A stretch of 64,000 bases of DNA from Jiulongibacter sp024742395 (GTDB taxonomy: Bacteria; Bacteroidota; Bacteroidia; Cytophagales; Spirosomataceae): assembly GCA_965249455.1 (NCBI GenBank), contig OZ252236.1, positions 1,674,001-1,738,000 on the forward strand, read 5' to 3'. Both the position numbers and the translations under genes were made by a program. Below are positions 53,604 through 62,317 of this stretch, in pieces. The notes under the pieces are model-generated. The model worked only from the letters and a program-made list of their open reading frames with translations, did no database searches and had not been told where the DNA came from. Each line of letters starts with the position of its first letter. The stretch's first letter is position 1.

Positions 53604-53900
53604 ATGGTAAAATCATTAGTAAAAAATACAGAAGAGGTCCTTTATTTAAAGGCTGATACAAACTACACTGTGTATAATCTTAAAGGAGGTAAAAAAGTAG
53701 TTTCGGGGTTCACACTCAAAAGACATGAAGAAAGAAGCGAGTATAACCACTTTTTAAGAATTAGCAGAGCCTATCTACTTAACCCAAAGTACATCAAAGA
53801 AGTGATAGATCAGGGTTCAGATAAGGCAGTACTTCTGATGGATGGTACACTGGCCAGAGTTTCAAGAAAAAGACATGATGTATTGGCTCAGCTGGCCTAA
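53604..53900 (+). CDS. Stand-alone LytTR DNA-binding protein
   Basis: 98 residues consisting only of a LytTR domain (EEVLYLKADTNYTVYNLKGGKKVVSGFTLKRHEE, FLRISRAYLLNPKYIKEVI, LLMDGTLARVSRKRHDVL), with no receiver. It follows the DUF4114 gene by 32 bp and overlaps the convergent LytTR response regulator gene by 4 bp. It resembles the regulator at 31295 in size and in its link to a surface protein. Probably it controls the adjacent exported protein gene. Confidence 0.85.
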   Translation: MVKSLVKNTEEVLYLKADTNYTVYNLKGGKKVVSGFTLKRHEERSEYNHFLRISRAYLLNPKYIKEVIDQGSDKAVLLMDGTLARVSRKRHDVLAQLA

Positions 53901-54610
53901 AGTATATTTAATCGTTGCAGAAATTCAGATTTCTGACGGCGGCTGATCGGTATTACTTTATTCTTTATCACCAGGTTATTCTCATCCACATCTAAGATTT
54001 TACTGAGATTAACAATGAATGAGCGGTGAACTCTAAAAAAACCTGAGCCTAGTTTTTTCTCCAGGCTTTTCAAGACGGTAAGTACAATAAAACTTTCGGT
54101 TTCTGTGAAGATTTTCACATAGTCGCCCAGGTTTTCTATGTAAGAAATGTCCGATTTCTTTAAACGAACAAACTTCCTGTCAATTTTTACATAGATATTG
54201 TCTGATTTCACTGAGCTGTCTGAGGTACCGCTGGTCATTACTTGCTCCGAAGCATTAATTTTCTCCAGTACCTTTTCAATGGCCATATTGAGCCTGGGCT
54301 TGGTAATTGGTTTTTGGATATAGTCTGCAATACTATATTGAAAGGCCTCATAAGCATATTCTTTGCTAGAGGTGGTCATGATTACGGCCGGTAAAACGGC
54401 CAATTGATTCAGAAACTCAAAGCCATTCATACCTTCCATTTCTACATCTAACCAGATAAGGTCTACTTCGTTTTCTTCGAGAAATGAAAGTGCATCCTGA
54501 GCTTTTTCAAAAGAGGCGAGATGTTCCAGTGATTTATGGTTCTGACAAAGTCTCTCCAGAGCTATTCGGGCTACTTTGTTATCTTCCAGGATTATACTTC
54601 TTAGTTTCAT
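53897..54610 (-). CDS. LytTR-family response regulator
   Basis: 237 residues. The receiver domain has the acidic pair LEDN, phospho-acceptor Asp in LIWLDVEMEGMNG (about 55) and Lys in YIQKPI. The LytTR output domain follows (IYVKIDRKFVRLKKSDISYIENLGDYVKI, FFRVHRSFIVNLSKI, ISRRQKSEFLQRL). No partner kinase is adjacent; a LytS-type kinase elsewhere would be needed. Its gene faces the stand-alone LytTR gene end to end. Confidence 0.92.
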   Translation of the reverse strand: MKLRSIILEDNKVARIALERLCQNHKSLEHLASFEKAQDALSFLEENEVDLIWLDVEMEGMNGFEFLNQLAVLPAVIMTTSSKEYAYEAFQYSIADYIQKPITKPRLNMAIEKVLEKINASEQVMTSGTSDSSVKSDNIYVKIDRKFVRLKKSDISYIENLGDYVKIFTETESFIVLTVLKSLEKKLGSGFFRVHRSFIVNLSKILDVDENNLVIKNKVIPISRRQKSEFLQRLNIL

Positions 54611-54749
54611 GTTGGTTAATTGTGGAATTCGTATTGGCCTATGCTTTGGCTAATTTAAGGATAGTCTTTTTTGAACAGAATAATTCTCAAATAAAAATAG
54701 GTAAAATCAGTCTTGTCTTTTTTCCATACAATTTTTGATCAATTTATTT

Positions 54750-55562
54750 TTATTCAAACAAAACAGGGTTTAACGGGCTGTCGATCAGTTGGCCTACTTT
54801 GGCTCCCGGACACCAGGTGTCCCAATCCAGCTGCTGATTTTCATTTTCCGGCTGCTTAAGTTTCATGTCTTTATCCATATAAATAATGGTCATCACACTT
54901 CGCATCTGATTTGTGGAATTGGCTCCGGCTCTGTGAAATATCCAGCCACTGTGAAAGCTGACTTCTCCCAGTTCAAAAGGTTCTACCACTTTATCAAAAT
55001 CTCCCAATCTTAGCTTTTTGGCGATAATCTGTTCGCTGTCATCAGATATTTTGAGGTTCCGCCCATCTTGAAGTAAATGACTTTTAGCCGAAAATTCCAA
55101 TGGACCCATTTCGATAGGAACGGCTTGTAAAGGTACCCATGCAGTCACAGTGTGGTCAGAAGCAAGCGGCCAGTAGTACTGATCTGCATGCCAGGGAGTA
55201 AAACCACCGCCGGGTTCTTTAAAAAGTGCCTGGTCATGATATAATCTGGCTCCGGTAGTTTGCATAAGCTGAGTGGCAATACCAGCCAGCCTTTTTCCGA
55301 AAACAAACTGTTTAACCTCTTCAGACTCCCTCCATAAATTCATTATTTGAAGAAAGGCTTTACTGTAAGTATCTCTTTCTTCCATTGGAAGACTTTGGGT
55401 GCTTAAATCACTTACTTTTCTTTCTATTACTTCTTTAAAATGAGCCAAGGTTTCGGCATCAAAAACATCTTTAAGTTTTATGTATTTATTTTCCTGATAA
55501 AATTCTATTTGCTTTTGGCTAAGAGTATAGGGCTGATCCAGAACTTTCATGATTGTATCCAT
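54750..55562 (-). CDS. Phytanoyl-CoA dioxygenase (PhyH) family protein
   Basis: 270 residues from the ATG at 55562 (MDTIMKVLDQPY); MKVL at 55550 is an equally possible start. The iron site is H-x-D in FTPWHADQYYW and the distal His in SGWIFHRAGAN, with the 2-oxoglutarate Arg in QMRSVMTI. Conserved VTAWVPLQAVPIEMGPLEFSAKSH fits PhyH enzymes acting on small molecules. It is a distant paralogue of 15415-16155. Substrate unknown. It lies 86 bp downstream of the AraC-type regulator gene on the same strand and may be its target. Confidence 0.88.
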   Translation of the reverse strand: MDTIMKVLDQPYTLSQKQIEFYQENKYIKLKDVFDAETLAHFKEVIERKVSDLSTQSLPMEERDTYSKAFLQIMNLWRESEEVKQFVFGKRLAGIATQLMQTTGARLYHDQALFKEPGGGFTPWHADQYYWPLASDHTVTAWVPLQAVPIEMGPLEFSAKSHLLQDGRNLKISDDSEQIIAKKLRLGDFDKVVEPFELGEVSFHSGWIFHRAGANSTNQMRSVMTIIYMDKDMKLKQPENENQQLDWDTWCPGAKVGQLIDSPLNPVLFE

Positions 55563-55648
55563 AGGTTGTAATGCAAGATAAATCATAATAGGGGATAAAG
55601 AAAGAGGGCATCCAGAGAGGTAAGTTAAATCCGGAACAAGGGCACAGC

Positions 55649-57541
55649 CTATTTTTTTGCTTGCTCAAAATACTCTTTCGGAGTGATTCCCGTGATTTTC
55701 TTGAAGGAGCGGTTGAAGGCGGTTTTCGAATTGAAACCAACCTCAAAAGCCAGGGCCAGCAGTGTCAAATGCTGATATTTGGATTGATGAGCCAATCTTT
55801 TAAACTCATCAATTCTGTATCCATTGATCAGGTCAAAGAAGTTCTTTTGATAATGCTCATTAATGGCTTTTGAGAGTAAATGTGGCTGAGTATTAATTTG
55901 CTGTGCCAGTTCACTCAAACTTAATTTTGGATTGATATATGGCTTGTTTTCAATGAGGTTTTTCTCAAGATCTTTTATTATGGGTTCAAGCGTAGCTTTT
56001 GACTCGGCCTCAGATTTTTCGGTTTCCACTTCCAAGATCTTTTGGGAAACCTTCGTTTCTAAAATATCATCAAATATGGAAATGTTGCTTGGCTCCGCTT
56101 TGAATGTCTCTGGTTGATGAATGGCAAAATAGCCAAGAAAATAAGTGATTACAGAAAAAGCCAGCCAAATAAGGTCAATAAAGTTCTCCTGAAGGGTAAC
56201 TGTGTCAAAGTCTGATATTTGGCTCAATCCGAAAACCAAAAAGAACATGGCCCACACCGCCAGGCAAATGAACTGTATAATAGATACCGTATTGAGGTAA
56301 CTCAGGTTTTGTTCAAAACTAAAATTGGTTTGGTACTGCTCGCTGTAAGCATTGATAGATTTTCTGAAGAGGTTCCAGTAATAAATGTTCCAGATTAAAC
56401 CGGCTAATCCTGTGGCTAAGAAAATGATAACCAGGGTATATTCCTGATTCATGATTTTCTCTAGCATACCCTTATCAGACTGCAAAAAGAATGGAAGATA
56501 TACCAAAACCTGAACTAAGAAAGGGATAAAATGCAAATACCACCTAGAAGGCAAATGCCTGGCGTTGAATAGCAGTTTCCTTAGATAGAAATAATACAAT
56601 GGGGCATACAGAAACAAGACAAAATCAGAGAGGAAAAGTATTTTAGGGAAGCTCTGTACAGCGTTATTATAATTAGATAAGACGTAAAAAAGTATGGAGA
56701 AAGACGAAAGTCCTATGGTTAGTAACAACCATTTATTGGCGTCAGTGTTGTTAGACTGCAGGGTAGGGATGGCTATCATTAATAGAATGCCCTGAAAGAC
56801 CGAAAAAAGGAGAAGCAAGTCATAAAAGGAGTAAAAGCTCAACGTACCGTTTAAGTCTTCCCAACCTTCAATAGTAAAGGTCAAGGTGGTAGAATCTTCC
56901 GTTTTACTTCTGATAAGTGTTCTGTTTGGTCTGGCTTTTCCGCTTGGTCTGGCTTCTACAGATTCCCAGTTTCCCCGGGTAAATTTAAATTCAAGCTCAT
57001 TGATATCGGTGAAAATACGAACTCTATATGAGCCGTCGATGGTTTTCCTTAACCTGTAGGATTCATTGTTTGTTTGCCAATTATTGAAATTACCAGCTAT
57101 AAATATCTGAGCGTCATGTGGTGTATTTTCCGGAATACTTACCACCGATATCTCATATTCAATTTGCTTTTCCCAGCCTACAATGCTGCAATTTATTTCA
57201 TTTCCTCCAGCAGAGTAGATTCTATTCGGGAAGGGCTGTCCCGCAGGCGTACCTTCAGCGGTGGTCCAGCTTCCCTGGGTGAATTTATATTCGAAAAATT
57301 CAGGAACCTCATTAAAGTAAGCTGTGTAATGGGTGTCGTCTATACGTTGGAGTTGGTACTCCGGGTCACCTGCGTTCCAGTCATTAAAATCTGCGGCAAA
57401 ATACAGACCACTTTCTTCTATCAAAAGTGGAACAGCGAGTTCTACGTTTACTCTAAGCTGTGCTGAAGCCGTCTGAGAGACAAACAGCAAAATCAGGGCA
57501 TAAATGAATAGGCCAAGCTTATTTACGAGTTGTTTTAACAA
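55649..57541 (-). CDS. Membrane-spanning AraC-family regulator with two carbohydrate-binding-like outer domains
   Basis: 630 residues. A signal-like segment is followed by two homologous beta domains (FAADFNDWNAG, YFEYKFTQGSWTTAEG to GWEKQI; then IAGNFNNWQTN, LEFKFTRGNWESVEA to GWEDL) that look like starch-binding CBM20/CBM48 folds. About seven transmembrane helices (residues ~240-470) lead into a cytosolic AraC helix-turn-helix (LSELAQQINTQPHLLSKAINEHY, EVGFNSKTAFNRSFKKITGITPKEYF). It probably senses a glycan in the periplasm and controls transcription directly. The start is a TTG at 57539-57541, two bases after the parC stop, so translation may be coupled. The SusCD/GH13 locus could be a target. 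Confidence 0.85.
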   Translation of the reverse strand: MLKQLVNKLGLFIYALILLFVSQTASAQLRVNVELAVPLLIEESGLYFAADFNDWNAGDPEYQLQRIDDTHYTAYFNEVPEFFEYKFTQGSWTTAEGTPAGQPFPNRIYSAGGNEINCSIVGWEKQIEYEISVVSIPENTPHDAQIFIAGNFNNWQTNNESYRLRKTIDGSYRVRIFTDINELEFKFTRGNWESVEARPSGKARPNRTLIRSKTEDSTTLTFTIEGWEDLNGTLSFYSFYDLLLLFSVFQGILLMIAIPTLQSNNTDANKWLLLTIGLSSFSILFYVLSNYNNAVQSFPKILFLSDFVLFLYAPLYYFYLRKLLFNARHLPSRWYLHFIPFLVQVLVYLPFFLQSDKGMLEKIMNQEYTLVIIFLATGLAGLIWNIYYWNLFRKSINAYSEQYQTNFSFEQNLSYLNTVSIIQFICLAVWAMFFLVFGLSQISDFDTVTLQENFIDLIWLAFSVITYFLGYFAIHQPETFKAEPSNISIFDDILETKVSQKILEVETEKSEAESKATLEPIIKDLEKNLIENKPYINPKLSLSELAQQINTQPHLLSKAINEHYQKNFFDLINGYRIDEFKRLAHQSKYQHLTLLALAFEVGFNSKTAFNRSFKKITGITPKEYFEQAKK

Positions 57542-57543
57542 TA

Positions 57544-60303
57544 TTAAAAAAGTCCTAATTGCGTCTTATCAGAATCATCTTTAGGCCCTTTTGGTTTCTT
57601 AGATTCTTCTTTTTTAATCGGTGGCGTCTCAGGTCCCTTGGCTGGCACTTCTTCTTTTTTAGGCTCAGTTTTGGCTTTTGGTTCTTCTTCTTTTGTTTCC
57701 TCAGCGTCTTCCGTATTACTCTCTGCCTCGCTTACCCGCTGGTCTGAACCATTCCCGGACTCATCGCTTGAGTCGTCTATCTCTTCCTCATCTTCAGCAT
57801 CTTCTTTGGGTTCCGGAATGCCAGGCTCCAGCCACTTTATGGAAGATACCTTCATGTAAGGTAGTTTATTTCCTAGTGCTTTCCAGCCTTTTACACCCAC
57901 CAGTTCGTCAATTTTAACCTCTTTCTTATCGATATTGCTTTTTCTGTCTTTCTTGACTTTCATTTCGGCTCGTGGCAGTTCATCATAGCAGGCGGCTAAA
58001 AGCTCAGTGCGGTGATGGTCTGTTAAAAATCCAAAGCGTTTATCCATTGTAGAGGTTTCTATCACGAAACGTTTCACATAGAATATACGGCTGTCGCCAT
58101 CATAATAGATGGCAGAGATAATTCCTTCAGGCTCGTATTTATAAACTGAATGTACCTGACGGGCATCATAATGATTTGTCAGCTCAAAGTTGGTTAACTC
58201 ATACTCACCCGTCTTATATATAACCAGAACTTTATCTTCTGCTTCAAAATTGCCCAAATAATCGCCGTGCTCATCACGGTTTAATCTACCCAGGTTTGGT
58301 GTATACCAAATATCCACACCTCCCAGGGTGGATTTTCCAGCCGACTTCAGAGCTACTTTTCTTACAGGGTATTTAGTTACTAAATTTCCCATGGCTGAGC
58401 GGCCTTTGATCAAAAGATCTGCAAAATCATAGTCGAATTGCTTCTTTTTGGCAGTAGAAGAAGCCGTTAGGCTAATGGTAACCGTTTCTGCCTCACCGTT
58501 TTCGTTGTCAGAGAAATACAGTATTCTCGATTTCGGTGTTCCTTTGGTTACATCGTATTCTTTATCCCGGGTAATGCTCGTTACATTGAATCTTTTGGCA
58601 AAGGTTTTACCGGTTTTACCATCCAGGTAAATGGCATTATAAATTCGTCGTTCATCGTTTTTTCTGAAGACTGAGCAGTGAATAATACCCTTACCTACAA
58701 AATTCTTATCCTGAATTTTCGTGACACTATAAGTTCCATCTTTTTTGAAGACAATGATGTCATCAATGTCAGAGCAATCCATGATGTACTCTTCTTTTTT
58801 GATTCCATAACCAATGAATCCATTGTCGCGATCTACGTACAATTTCTGGTTATTGGCAGCCACTACAGTAGCACTTACTTCTTCAAATTCCAGTATCTCG
58901 GTTCTTCTTTCTCTACCTTGCCCGTATTTCTTAATCAGGTTCTCAAAGAAATCAATGGCGTATTCTGTCAGATGTTCAAGATTGTGATTGACCTCCAGTA
59001 AATTTTCCTGAAGCTTCTTCATGAGTTCATCGGCTTTGAAGGAATCAAACTTCGAGATTCTCTTGATCCTGATTTCTGTTAGCCTGAGAATATCTTCACG
59101 GGTAATTTCTCTGTAAAAATCGTCTTTGAATTTCTCTAAACCCTTGTCGATGGTTTCAATCACCGCTTCAAAAGTTTCACACTCTTCTATGTCACGGTAA
59201 ATTCTGTTCTCTATAAATATTTTTTCCAGTGAGCTGTAGAGTAGTTTCTCCATAAGCTCAAACTTCTTAATCTCCAGTTCTCTTTTCAGTAAATGAACGG
59301 TCTGATCAGTGCTGTCTTTCAGGATGTCACTTACACCCACAAAATGTGGTTTATTGTCTCTGATAACCACGGCATTGGGTGATACAGAAACCTCACAATT
59401 CGTAAAGGCAAAAAGAGCGTCAATGGTAATATCCGGGGAGGTGTTGGTACCTAAATGCACCAAAATTTCGACATTTTTGGCGGTGTTGTCTTCTACCTTT
59501 TTAATCTTGATTTTCCCACGATCATTGGCTTTGATGATAGAATCAATAAGGCCTCCGGTGGTCGTTCCGTAAGGAATTTCAGATATTTTGAGTGTTTTTT
59601 TATCTACCTCACTTATTTTGGCTCTCACTTTAATTTTCCCGCCACGGGCACCGTCATTATATGAGCTGGCATCCATTACACCGCCTGTCAGAAAATCAGG
59701 GTACAGCGTGAATTTTTGCCCTTTTAAGTATTTGATACTTGCTTCACAAATCTCTATGAAATTGTGAGGCATTACCTTTGTAGAAAGCCCTACGGCAATA
59801 CCTTCTACCCCCATTTCAAGCAGTAGTGGGAATTTTGCCGGTAAAGTTACCGGCTCCCTTTTTCTGCCATCGTATGACATCTGCCATTCAGTGGTGTCTT
59901 CATTAAAGAGCACTTCATTGGCAAATTTCGAGAGCCTTACCTCTATATACCTTGGAGCTGCCGCACTGTCACCAGTTCTTATGTCCCCCCAGTTTCCCTG
60001 GATGTCTAAGAGTAGTTCTTTCTGACCTATAGTCACCATGGCATCCCCAATTGACGCATCACCGTGCGGGTGATATTGCATCGTTGCACCGATCACGTTG
60101 GCCACTTTATTGAAACGGCCATCGTCCATTTCCTTCAGGGCATGCATAAGTCTTCTCTGAACCGGTTTCAGGCCGTCATCAGAGGCAGGAACGGCTCGAT
60201 CCAGAATTACATAAGAGGCATATTCAAGGAAATATTCCTCAAACATGTCATCTAATACTTCGTCTTGTTGGGTAGGGTCGTAGGCTTGATTTTTCTCACT
60301 CAT
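57544..60303 (-). CDS. parC: DNA topoisomerase IV subunit A
   Basis: 919 residues. The N-terminal EYASYVILDRAVPASDDGLKPVQRR, QYHPHGDASIGDAMV and the catalytic Tyr in SAAAPRYIEVRLS (about residue 119) are type IIA topoisomerase motifs, and the divergence from the usual GyrA start favours ParC of Bacteroidota. The C-terminal domain has weak beta-propeller blades, then a long acidic/Lys-rich tail (ESNTEDAEETKEEEPKAK). It separates linked chromosomes together with ParE, which is not in the window. A -7 box TATATTTG lies at 60339-60346. Confidence 0.9.
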   Translation of the reverse strand: MSEKNQAYDPTQQDEVLDDMFEEYFLEYASYVILDRAVPASDDGLKPVQRRLMHALKEMDDGRFNKVANVIGATMQYHPHGDASIGDAMVTIGQKELLLDIQGNWGDIRTGDSAAAPRYIEVRLSKFANEVLFNEDTTEWQMSYDGRKREPVTLPAKFPLLLEMGVEGIAVGLSTKVMPHNFIEICEASIKYLKGQKFTLYPDFLTGGVMDASSYNDGARGGKIKVRAKISEVDKKTLKISEIPYGTTTGGLIDSIIKANDRGKIKIKKVEDNTAKNVEILVHLGTNTSPDITIDALFAFTNCEVSVSPNAVVIRDNKPHFVGVSDILKDSTDQTVHLLKRELEIKKFELMEKLLYSSLEKIFIENRIYRDIEECETFEAVIETIDKGLEKFKDDFYREITREDILRLTEIRIKRISKFDSFKADELMKKLQENLLEVNHNLEHLTEYAIDFFENLIKKYGQGRERRTEILEFEEVSATVVAANNQKLYVDRDNGFIGYGIKKEEYIMDCSDIDDIIVFKKDGTYSVTKIQDKNFVGKGIIHCSVFRKNDERRIYNAIYLDGKTGKTFAKRFNVTSITRDKEYDVTKGTPKSRILYFSDNENGEAETVTISLTASSTAKKKQFDYDFADLLIKGRSAMGNLVTKYPVRKVALKSAGKSTLGGVDIWYTPNLGRLNRDEHGDYLGNFEAEDKVLVIYKTGEYELTNFELTNHYDARQVHSVYKYEPEGIISAIYYDGDSRIFYVKRFVIETSTMDKRFGFLTDHHRTELLAACYDELPRAEMKVKKDRKSNIDKKEVKIDELVGVKGWKALGNKLPYMKVSSIKWLEPGIPEPKEDAEDEEEIDDSSDESGNGSDQRVSEAESNTEDAEETKEEEPKAKTEPKKEEVPAKGPETPPIKKEESKKPKGPKDDSDKTQLGLF

Positions 60304-60338
60304 TGGTAAACGAACTGCAGTATGATTCGGGGTTATGG

Positions 60339-60346
60339 CAAATATA
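60339..60346 (-). promoter_or_regulatory. Predicted -7 box of parC
   Basis: TATATTTG on the minus strand, a full TAnnTTTG match, 35 bp before the parC ATG. Confidence 0.5.
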
Positions 60347-60431
60347 GTAATTTGTTTGATTTTGTGGTGAGACTGCTAAAAGCTGCCGCATTTTAATACG
60401 GTCAATCCGCTCCGTTTTTCGGTCTATGCTG

Positions 60432-60439
60432 TACATTTG
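60432..60439 (+). promoter_or_regulatory. Predicted -7 box of the glycosyltransferase gene
   Basis: TACATTTG matches TAnnTTTG. It ends 4 bp before the ATG at 60444, so a start at 60426 would lie upstream of the promoter and is unlikely; the transcript would be leaderless or start at the ATG at 60456. Confidence 0.45.
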
Positions 60440-60443
60440 TTTT

Positions 60444-61601
60444 ATGCCTATTGAGATGACCATTTGTTTGCCGGCCTACAAGGAAGAAAATATTGCAGCC
60501 ACTCTAAATTCCTTAGCTAGTGCAGATTCTTCCGGACTAAAAATTAGAGTTAGACTATTGGTCAATGGGAGTGAATTAGACACTAAAGAAATCAAAAAGG
60601 TTAATGCTCAATGTATTGCAGATTTGCGGACATGGTTAACTCATTATTCCGGCCATTTGGATATTGACTATTCTGTGAATTTGAATCTTGAACCTAAGCA
60701 TGCCGGGGTAGGTTTGGCCAGAAGAATTCTGGGAGATGAAGCAGCCAAATATTACCAACAAAAAGGGGAAGAAGGCCTCATTGTTTACCTCGATGCCGAC
60801 TGTCTGGTGAGTCCAAATTACTTTCAGGAAATTAACCATTTTTTTACAAGCTCAAGATTCGAGGCGGCTGCGATACATTTTGAGCATAACATAGGGGATG
60901 AGTCTGCTGATAGATCCATCATGGAATATGAGGCTCATTTAAGATATTACATTCTCATGCAGCGGTGGCTTTCTTTGCCATATGCCATTCATACAGTAGG
61001 CTCCAGCATGGCGGTCAGGTCGTCCAGCTATTTGGCCAAAGGAGGAATGAACAGAAGAAAGGCGGGAGAAGATTTCTACTTTTTACAGAAGTATATCAAA
61101 GATCAGGTTTGCGGTAATATTCAGAATGCCACGGTTTATCCATCGGGTAGGGAGTCTGACAGAGTACCTTTTGGTACTGGTCGGGCTATGCAGAAGTACC
61201 GCGAAGAAAACTTTGTTTGGCCCACATATAATCCACTTTCGTTTAAGCTTCTGAGACCATTTTTAGACAACCTTTCTGATTATTATGAAAATAGCTTTTC
61301 TGAGAATGCTTTTGATAACCGATTAAGCAGTTTTTTAAAGAAAATCAAGGTGGAAGAAACAATTGACATGATAAAAAAGAACGTGTCAAGTTATGAGGCC
61401 TTTCAGAAGCGTTTCTTCCAGTTCTTTGATGCCTTCCAATTAATGAAATGTTTACATTTTCTAAGAGATGATGGAGGAATTGGAGATATTCCGCTATCAG
61501 AAGCGGTGAAGTGGTATTTTCAGGAAATCGGTATAAAAACAGAAAAGGGTACTTATTTAGACGCCCTAAGAGAGATAGATAAAAAAACAGCCCTGCAATG
61601 A
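60444..61601 (+). CDS. Family 2-type glycosyltransferase
   Basis: 385 residues from the ATG at 60444 (MPIEMTICLPAYKEEN), with 60456 as alternative. The GT-A fold is shown by the N-terminal CLPAYKEENIAATLNSL and the metal-binding VYLDADCLVSPNYF (about residue 115). The later region IHTVGSSMAVRSSSYLAKGGMNRRKAGEDFYFL is the acceptor/GED-like motif. No membrane segment is visible, so it is probably cytoplasmic and adds a sugar to an unknown acceptor. Its TGA overlaps the NagB-like gene ATG by 4 bp, so the two are coupled. Confidence 0.85.
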   Translation: MPIEMTICLPAYKEENIAATLNSLASADSSGLKIRVRLLVNGSELDTKEIKKVNAQCIADLRTWLTHYSGHLDIDYSVNLNLEPKHAGVGLARRILGDEAAKYYQQKGEEGLIVYLDADCLVSPNYFQEINHFFTSSRFEAAAIHFEHNIGDESADRSIMEYEAHLRYYILMQRWLSLPYAIHTVGSSMAVRSSSYLAKGGMNRRKAGEDFYFLQKYIKDQVCGNIQNATVYPSGRESDRVPFGTGRAMQKYREENFVWPTYNPLSFKLLRPFLDNLSDYYENSFSENAFDNRLSSFLKKIKVEETIDMIKKNVSSYEAFQKRFFQFFDAFQLMKCLHFLRDDGGIGDIPLSEAVKWYFQEIGIKTEKGTYLDALREIDKKTALQ

Positions 61602-62314
61602 AGCTAGAAAAATTTAAAGATGCTACTCAATTATCTGAAGCGGTAGCAGATCATATCCTGCGATTGCTAAAGGAAAAACCTAAGGCTACACTGGTCTTAA
61701 CCTCGGGTGATACGCCTAAAAAAGCTTATCAAATTCTAGCTCAAAAGGCAGATAAAGAGGAATTCGAAGATTGCCTCATTATAGGTTTGGATGAATGGGT
61801 GGGCATTGGTCCGGAAAGCGAAGGAAGCTGCCGCTACATTGTTGAAGAACATCTGCTCAAACCGCTTGGCATATCTGAAAAGAATTATACCTTCTTTGAT
61901 GCCCTACATTCTGATTTGGACTCTGAATGTAAACGGGTAGATTCCCTTATTTTTGACAGAGGTGGCCTTGACCTGATTGTGGTAGGAATCGGATTAAACG
62001 GGCATATTGGCTTAAACGAACCGGGCTGTAGTTTTGATCATTATTGCCATGTAACTAAACTGGCTCAGATGACTATTGACGTAGGTCAAAAGTATTTTAA
62101 CTCTGCCACACCTTTAACAAAAGGGATAACGGTAGGCCTCAAACACCTGTTAGAAGCCAAAACAGCCATGCTCATAGCTACAGGAAAAAAGAAAGCCTCG
62201 ATTATTGAGGAAACACTCAAGTCTGAAGTTTCACCGGCTGTTCCTTCTACCGTATTTCAGAAACATCAGAATGGACTGGTTTGGGTAGACGAAGAAGCGG
62301 GTGAAAGAGTATAG
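61598..62314 (+). CDS. NagB-like sugar-phosphate isomerase/deaminase
   Basis: 238 residues of the NagB/6-phosphogluconolactonase family. LTSGDTPKKAYQIL is the phosphate loop, IIGLDEWVGIG the catalytic Asp loop, and VVGIGLNGHIGLNEPG the His-Glu site. It could deaminate glucosamine-6-phosphate or act on a related sugar phosphate; 6-phosphogluconolactonase is less likely from the GLNEPG motif. It is translationally coupled to the glycosyltransferase, an unusual partner for catabolic NagB, so a role in making a sugar donor is possible. Confidence 0.85.
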   Translation: MKLEKFKDATQLSEAVADHILRLLKEKPKATLVLTSGDTPKKAYQILAQKADKEEFEDCLIIGLDEWVGIGPESEGSCRYIVEEHLLKPLGISEKNYTFFDALHSDLDSECKRVDSLIFDRGGLDLIVVGIGLNGHIGLNEPGCSFDHYCHVTKLAQMTIDVGQKYFNSATPLTKGITVGLKHLLEAKTAMLIATGKKKASIIEETLKSEVSPAVPSTVFQKHQNGLVWVDEEAGERV

Positions 62315-62317
62315 TAT

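Noticed and set aside
57074..57466. 130-codon plus-strand frame
   Set aside because: Antisense to the AraC regulator's outer domains, which have clear repeats in the sense frame.
57559..57917. Plus-strand frames opposite the parC tail
   Set aside because: Shadow of the low-complexity acidic/Lys-rich C terminus of ParC.
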